From SIG603 sp963621245 (GTDB taxonomy: Bacteria > Bacillota > Clostridia > Oscillospirales > Acutalibacteraceae): a stretch of DNA of 8,153 bases. The notes beneath the pieces are model-generated. The model was not told the origin of the DNA. It saw nothing but the letters and a program-made list of their open reading frames with translations, and made no database searches. Each line of letters begins with the position of its first letter. Positions within the stretch are counted from its first letter, which is position 1. This document shows positions 5,388-8,153 of the stretch, in pieces. Location of the stretch: the NCBI GenBank assembly GCA_963621245.1, contig CAVFCW010000024.1, positions 1-8,153 on the forward strand. The letters are read 5' to 3'. A program made the position numbers and the translations under genes.

Positions 5388-6731
5388 TTATATCACGCTG
5401 AAATTAAGCCACTTCTTTCCTCTGTAACGGAAATGGAAGATTATTCCCCTTATGCACCAGTCGGCGCACATCGCAAAGGCTATTCCGATAACGCCCATAT
5501 TCATAAGCACGGCAAAAATATAGGAGAGAATAAGTCTGCCGCCTATGGTCGAAGCTATGGATACTATCATTGTAAATTTGACGTCGCCTGCCGCACGAAG
5601 TCCAGCCGAAAGACTTCCCGAGAACGGAAGCGCAAAGGAATTGAATATATTGTGGATTATCACGAGAATCAAAATCAAGTCCCTTGTCTGCTGCTCAAGA
5701 TTGTTAAATCCGAGAATAACAGGCGTTAAAGCAAGTACGAAAGCATTCCAAACAGTCGAAGCGATTAAATTTATCACCATAAGCTTTTTCATGTAGAAAT
5801 AAGCCGCGTCTTTGTTGCCCGAACCCATACATCTGCCGATCACCGTGATGAAAACGGGCGCCATTGCTGCTCCGAAAACCGCCGCAAGCGACCAAATGCT
5901 CTGAGCTACTCCGTTTGCCGCTATCTGGTAAGTGCCGAACATAGCAACCATACTTGAGAGCGCAACCTTTACAAGCTGGAAAATACCGTTCTCGACGCCG
6001 TTCGGAATTGCGATGCCGAGCATTCTTTTGAGAAGCGAGGCGTTCCAAGAGAAAATGCCACTAGCCGTGTAAAAAATCTCATTCTTCTTTTTGAAACAAA
6101 GCGCAGTGATAACAACAGCGGAGAAAATTCTCGAGATTGTCGTCGGCAATGCAACGCCGGCAACACCCATTTTGAAAGTGAAAACAAGAACAATGTTTCC
6201 GATAAGATTAATGATATTCGATAAAATCGAGATAATCATACTTATTCTTGTGTTACCTATACTGCGGAAAAGTGCCGCGCCCGAATTGTATATCGCAAGG
6301 AACGGGAAAGATATTGCCGTTAAGCGAAGATAAACAAGACAAGCGTCCATAACGGCATCGGTAACTCTGCCGAAAAGAAGTCGCATCAGAGATTCATCAA
6401 AAGCATAAACGACTAAGGTTATCACTATCGAGATGAGAGTTGAAACCATAAGAAGCTGACTTGAAGACTCTCCCGCAAGCTTGTTTTCACCCTTGCCGAT
6501 GTACTGGCTTATAACAACCGCGCCGCCAGAGGCAAGAGCTGTGAAAATATAAATAAATATAACGCTGAACGAATTGACAAGCGAAACTCCCGAAACAGCG
6601 TCCTCACCCGCATATGTGATGATGAATGTATCGGCAAGTCCGACAAGCATAACAAGAAGCTGCTCGAAAAAAAGAGGAACTATCATGTCCTTAAGCTGTT
6701 TGTTTGTGAATATTCCGTAGTTATCTTTCAT
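5388..6731 (-). CDS. MATE family multidrug/toxin efflux transporter
   Basis: This is an inner-membrane secondary transporter of the MATE family, which exports cationic drugs, metabolites or toxins in exchange for Na+ or H+. The 447-residue length and about 12 hydrophobic segments fit the family. My estimate of the segments is 15-40, 52-78, 93-112, 132-155, 161-186, 190-212, 237-262, 270-297, 315-340, 350-372, 385-408 and 412-435. The two halves show the expected internal duplication: IVPLFFEQLL near 17 corresponds to IAIPNGVENGIFQL near 240. D34 in the first segment is in the place of the conserved cation-coupling aspartate of MATE proteins; this is inferred by position. The substrate cannot be told. 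A divergent LysR-type gene next door suggests inducible expression. The ATG at 6731 has GGGG several bases upstream as a weak ribosome binding site. Confidence 0.94.
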   Translation of the reverse strand: MKDNYGIFTNKQLKDMIVPLFFEQLLVMLVGLADTFIITYAGEDAVSGVSLVNSFSVIFIYIFTALASGGAVVISQYIGKGENKLAGESSSQLLMVSTLISIVITLVVYAFDESLMRLLFGRVTDAVMDACLVYLRLTAISFPFLAIYNSGAALFRSIGNTRISMIISILSNIINLIGNIVLVFTFKMGVAGVALPTTISRIFSAVVITALCFKKKNEIFYTASGIFSWNASLLKRMLGIAIPNGVENGIFQLVKVALSSMVAMFGTYQIAANGVAQSIWSLAAVFGAAMAPVFITVIGRCMGSGNKDAAYFYMKKLMVINLIASTVWNAFVLALTPVILGFNNLEQQTRDLILILVIIHNIFNSFALPFSGSLSAGLRAAGDVKFTMIVSIASTIGGRLILSYIFAVLMNMGVIGIAFAMCADWCIRGIIFHFRYRGKKWLNFSVI

Positions 6732-6775
6732 AGCCTTTACCCCGTTTCTTATTTCTTGACTTAATTTTAATACGC

Positions 6776-6805
6776 ATAATATACTTTGTAAAATATTTAT
6801 ATCAA
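6776..6805 (-). promoter_or_regulatory. Predicted promoter of the MATE transporter gene
   Basis: On the minus strand -35 TTGATA (6800-6805) is followed by overlapping -10 candidates: TATATT (6778-6783) after 16 bp, and TATTAT (6776-6781) after 18 bp. Each matches the consensus at 5 of 6 positions. The start would leave a leader of roughly 35-40 nt. The -35 lies inside TATATCAAAT (6798-6807), one of three related motifs in this intergenic region. The A/T-rich background lowers certainty. Confidence 0.45.
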
Positions 6806-6907
6806 ATAGCTAAACATAAAATAAATTTATGCTAAATCAAGCTTTATATTTACCGAAATTTGATATATACTGTATTTATCGCCAACCATAAATAAGCTTT
6901 ATATCAA
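6798..6907. promoter_or_regulatory. Candidate LysR-type operator region between the divergent genes
   Basis: The middle of the 186-bp divergent region holds ATAAA-N5-TTTAT (6816-6830), an interrupted palindrome containing the T-N11-A spacing (T6817, A6829) typical of LysR-type boxes. Around it TATATCAA occurs at 6798-6805 and 6900-6907, with the reverse complement TTGATATA at 6860-6867. The first and the inverted copy form a 10-bp inverted repeat (TATATCAAAT/ATTTGATATA). AAGCTTTATAT is also directly repeated at 6839-6849 and 6894-6904. The composition is very A/T-rich, so some matches may be chance. Which motif the regulator binds is inference. Confidence 0.4.
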
Positions 6908-6917
6908 CGGAGAAAAT

Positions 6918-7817
6918 ATGGAAATTCGCACATTAAAATATTTCCTCGAAATTGCGAGAGAACAAAACATCACCGCCGCATCTTATAATCTTCATGTGTC
7001 TCAGCCGGCACTTTCTCACCAAATGCACGAGCTCGAAGAAGAACTCGGCGTGACGCTCTTCACGAGAACAAACCGCAAAACGGTTTTAACCGAGGAGGGC
7101 AGACACTTCAAAATTCAGGCGGAACAGATAGTCGGACTTGTAGAAAAAACAAAAGCCGAATACGTCGGCGGCGAAAGAGATTTAAGCGGAGAAATTCACA
7201 TAGGCGCAGGCGAAACCACCGTAATGGAATATATCGGAAACGCCGCAAAGCGTGTGCACGACGAGCACCCCGGAGTGAAATTCAGCGTGTTTTCGGGAAT
7301 AGCGGATGACGTCCTCGACAGAATGGATAAAGGAATAATCGACTTTGCACTTCTGTTCAGACCCGTGGATACCGAAAAGCTCGACTTCATCGAGATACCG
7401 ATAAAGCACAAAATGGGAATTATCGTCAGAAAAGATTCTTACCTTGCGGAGAAAGAATTTGTCACAGCAAAAGACCTCGAGGGCGTGCCACTGATAATAA
7501 ATTCAAGAAGAGCAACAAGCCCCGAGACAATCGCAAAGCAGTACGGAATACCGCTTGATAAATTAAACGTTGTGGCATCGGGTAACCTAACATACAATAA
7601 ACTTATGCTTGCGAGAAGCGGCTTAGGAGTTGTAATAGGATCGGGATGCAACAGCTACCAAATAAACGCATACGCAAAATTCATACCGTACGAACCGACA
7701 TTGGAGTCGAAAATGATATTTGCGTGGAGAAAAAACACAAGCTTTTCGAAGGCATGCACCGTCTTTCTTGACGAGATAAGGAAAGAAATAGACAGCATGG
7801 AAGAAAAATACATCTAA
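6918..7817 (+). CDS. LysR-type transcriptional regulator
   Basis: This is a DNA-binding regulator of the LysR family, 299 residues, the normal length. The N-terminal winged helix-turn-helix (about 1-60) reads LKYFLEIAREQNITAASYNL, then HVSQPALSHQMHELEEELG and LFTR, close to the family consensus. A linker helix follows, then a two-lobed periplasmic-binding-protein-like effector domain from about 90 to 290. ATG at 6918 has GGAG (6909-6912) 5 nt upstream. It is transcribed divergently from the MATE gene, the usual arrangement for a LysR regulator and its target, so control of the exporter and autoregulation are likely. The effector is unknown. The small gene at 7849 starts 31 bp after the stop codon and is probably on the same transcript. 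Confidence 0.95.
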   Translation: MEIRTLKYFLEIAREQNITAASYNLHVSQPALSHQMHELEEELGVTLFTRTNRKTVLTEEGRHFKIQAEQIVGLVEKTKAEYVGGERDLSGEIHIGAGETTVMEYIGNAAKRVHDEHPGVKFSVFSGIADDVLDRMDKGIIDFALLFRPVDTEKLDFIEIPIKHKMGIIVRKDSYLAEKEFVTAKDLEGVPLIINSRRATSPETIAKQYGIPLDKLNVVASGNLTYNKLMLARSGLGVVIGSGCNSYQINAYAKFIPYEPTLESKMIFAWRKNTSFSKACTVFLDEIRKEIDSMEEKYI

Positions 7818-7848
7818 AAACTTAAGCAATCAAAGGAGAAAAAAAGAA

Positions 7849-8103
7849 ATGGAACTTGTAAGCATAGAGCAAACGGCAAAAATACTTGACGGATTTTATT
7901 TTGACTACGACTCATACGGATACAACAACGAGTATGACGACAGAAGACAGGGCCTTGACGATATAACGAAAACGTTGGAGGCGGGAGAAACGGAAGGGTA
8001 TATCGAGTGGTTGTTCTCGATTGTGGACGATCACGACGAGTTTGAAAAACAGGCATTAAGATTAATAGGCTTACTTCAAACGATACAGAACGCAAAAGAA
8101 TAA
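7849..8103 (+). CDS. Small acidic protein of unknown function
   Basis: I do not recognise this 84-residue protein. It contains 20 Asp/Glu and 7 Lys/Arg residues (net about -13), with a Tyr/Asp-rich stretch at about 16-31 and a predicted helical second half (about 35-82). It has no signal peptide, membrane segment or cysteine. A good AAAGGAG (7832-7838) sits 10 nt upstream of the ATG, so translation is credible. It follows the LysR gene by 31 bp in the same direction and may be co-transcribed. Its TAA stop is the first three bases of the region identical to the repeat at 260-312. Protein-binding or DNA-mimic roles are conceivable for such an acidic protein, but nothing here shows one. Confidence 0.7.
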   Translation: MELVSIEQTAKILDGFYFDYDSYGYNNEYDDRRQGLDDITKTLEAGETEGYIEWLFSIVDDHDEFEKQALRLIGLLQTIQNAKE

Positions 8104-8153
8104 AAGTTTTTGGTTTCGCTTTTTACAAAAAGCGAACGGGTGTGGGCGGAGCC
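8101..8153 (+). repeat. Hairpin-rich interspersed repeat, copy 3 (inverted, cut by window end)
   Basis: All 53 bases are identical to the reverse complement of 260-312. The second inverted repeat is complete at 8115-8136. The GTGGGC/GCCCAC hairpin is cut by the window end. The identity begins in the loop of the CCAAAAA/TTTTTGG hairpin, so the outer third of the repeat is missing or diverged on the gene side. The copy lies directly 3' of the small acidic gene, in the same orientation relative to transcription as copies 1 and 2 have to dnaJ. Confidence 0.93.

Noticed and set aside
5704..6048. 114-residue frame overlapping the MATE gene on the same strand
   Set aside because: It is an alternate frame of the transporter sequence, with no membrane pattern and no start context.
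6732..6917. Riboswitch or tRNA in the divergent intergenic region
   Set aside because: The sequence is A/T-rich with short motifs only, and no tRNA arms or conserved riboswitch core could be recognised.
7814..8095. 93-residue minus-strand frame over the small acidic gene
   Set aside because: It is antisense to 7849-8103, which has a good ribosome binding site and follows the regulator. The minus frame has neither.
1..8153. Whole window as a composite transposon or MITE-bounded island because repeats of opposite orientation flank it
   Set aside because: No transposase or target-site duplication is seen, and the cargo includes the core heat-shock operon. Opposite orientation is explained by both copies following the polarity of the adjacent gene.
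1..8153. Circular molecule with overlapping ends
   Set aside because: The two ends share the repeat in inverted, not direct, orientation, so they do not form a terminal overlap.

Overview
The window looks like chromosomal DNA from a low-to-mid GC Firmicute, most likely an anaerobic Clostridia such as a gut Oscillospirales or Ruminococcaceae-like organism. The reasons are the HrcA-controlled order hrcA-grpE-dnaK-dnaJ, a perfect CIRCE operator, a DnaK lacking the roughly 23-residue ATPase-domain insertion of Gram-negative DnaK, strong AGGAGG-type ribosome binding sites, two TTG starts and Rho-independent terminators. The genus cannot be named from the sequence alone.

Positions 1-388 hold no gene. 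They carry two direct copies of a ~91-bp hairpin-rich repeat, a 163-bp spacer full of very short hairpins, and a terminator just after dnaJ that is itself a diverged piece of the repeat. Positions 389-5167 (minus strand) are the class I heat-shock operon, transcribed hrcA, grpE, dnaK, dnaJ. Its promoter and CIRCE lie at 5189-5255. DnaK is the central Hsp70, DnaJ delivers substrates and stimulates ATPase, GrpE exchanges nucleotide, and HrcA represses the operon through CIRCE. Two of the four genes start with TTG, and a strong hairpin separates dnaK from dnaJ.

Positions 5388-6731 (minus) encode a MATE-family membrane exporter with its own terminator before hrcA. Divergent from it, 6918-7817 (plus) encodes a LysR-type regulator. 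The 186-bp region between them holds a candidate LysR box and three copies of TATATCAA, one overlapping the exporter's predicted -35. After the regulator comes a small, very acidic unrecognised protein (7849-8103), whose stop codon lies in a third, inverted copy of the repeat. That copy runs off the end of the window.

The protein genes are ordinary. The most unusual element is the repeat: three copies, one pair identical over 53 bp, each immediately 3' of a gene and in the same orientation relative to transcription of that gene. The window also begins and ends inside this repeat, as expected if it is an assembled contig broken at a high-copy sequence.
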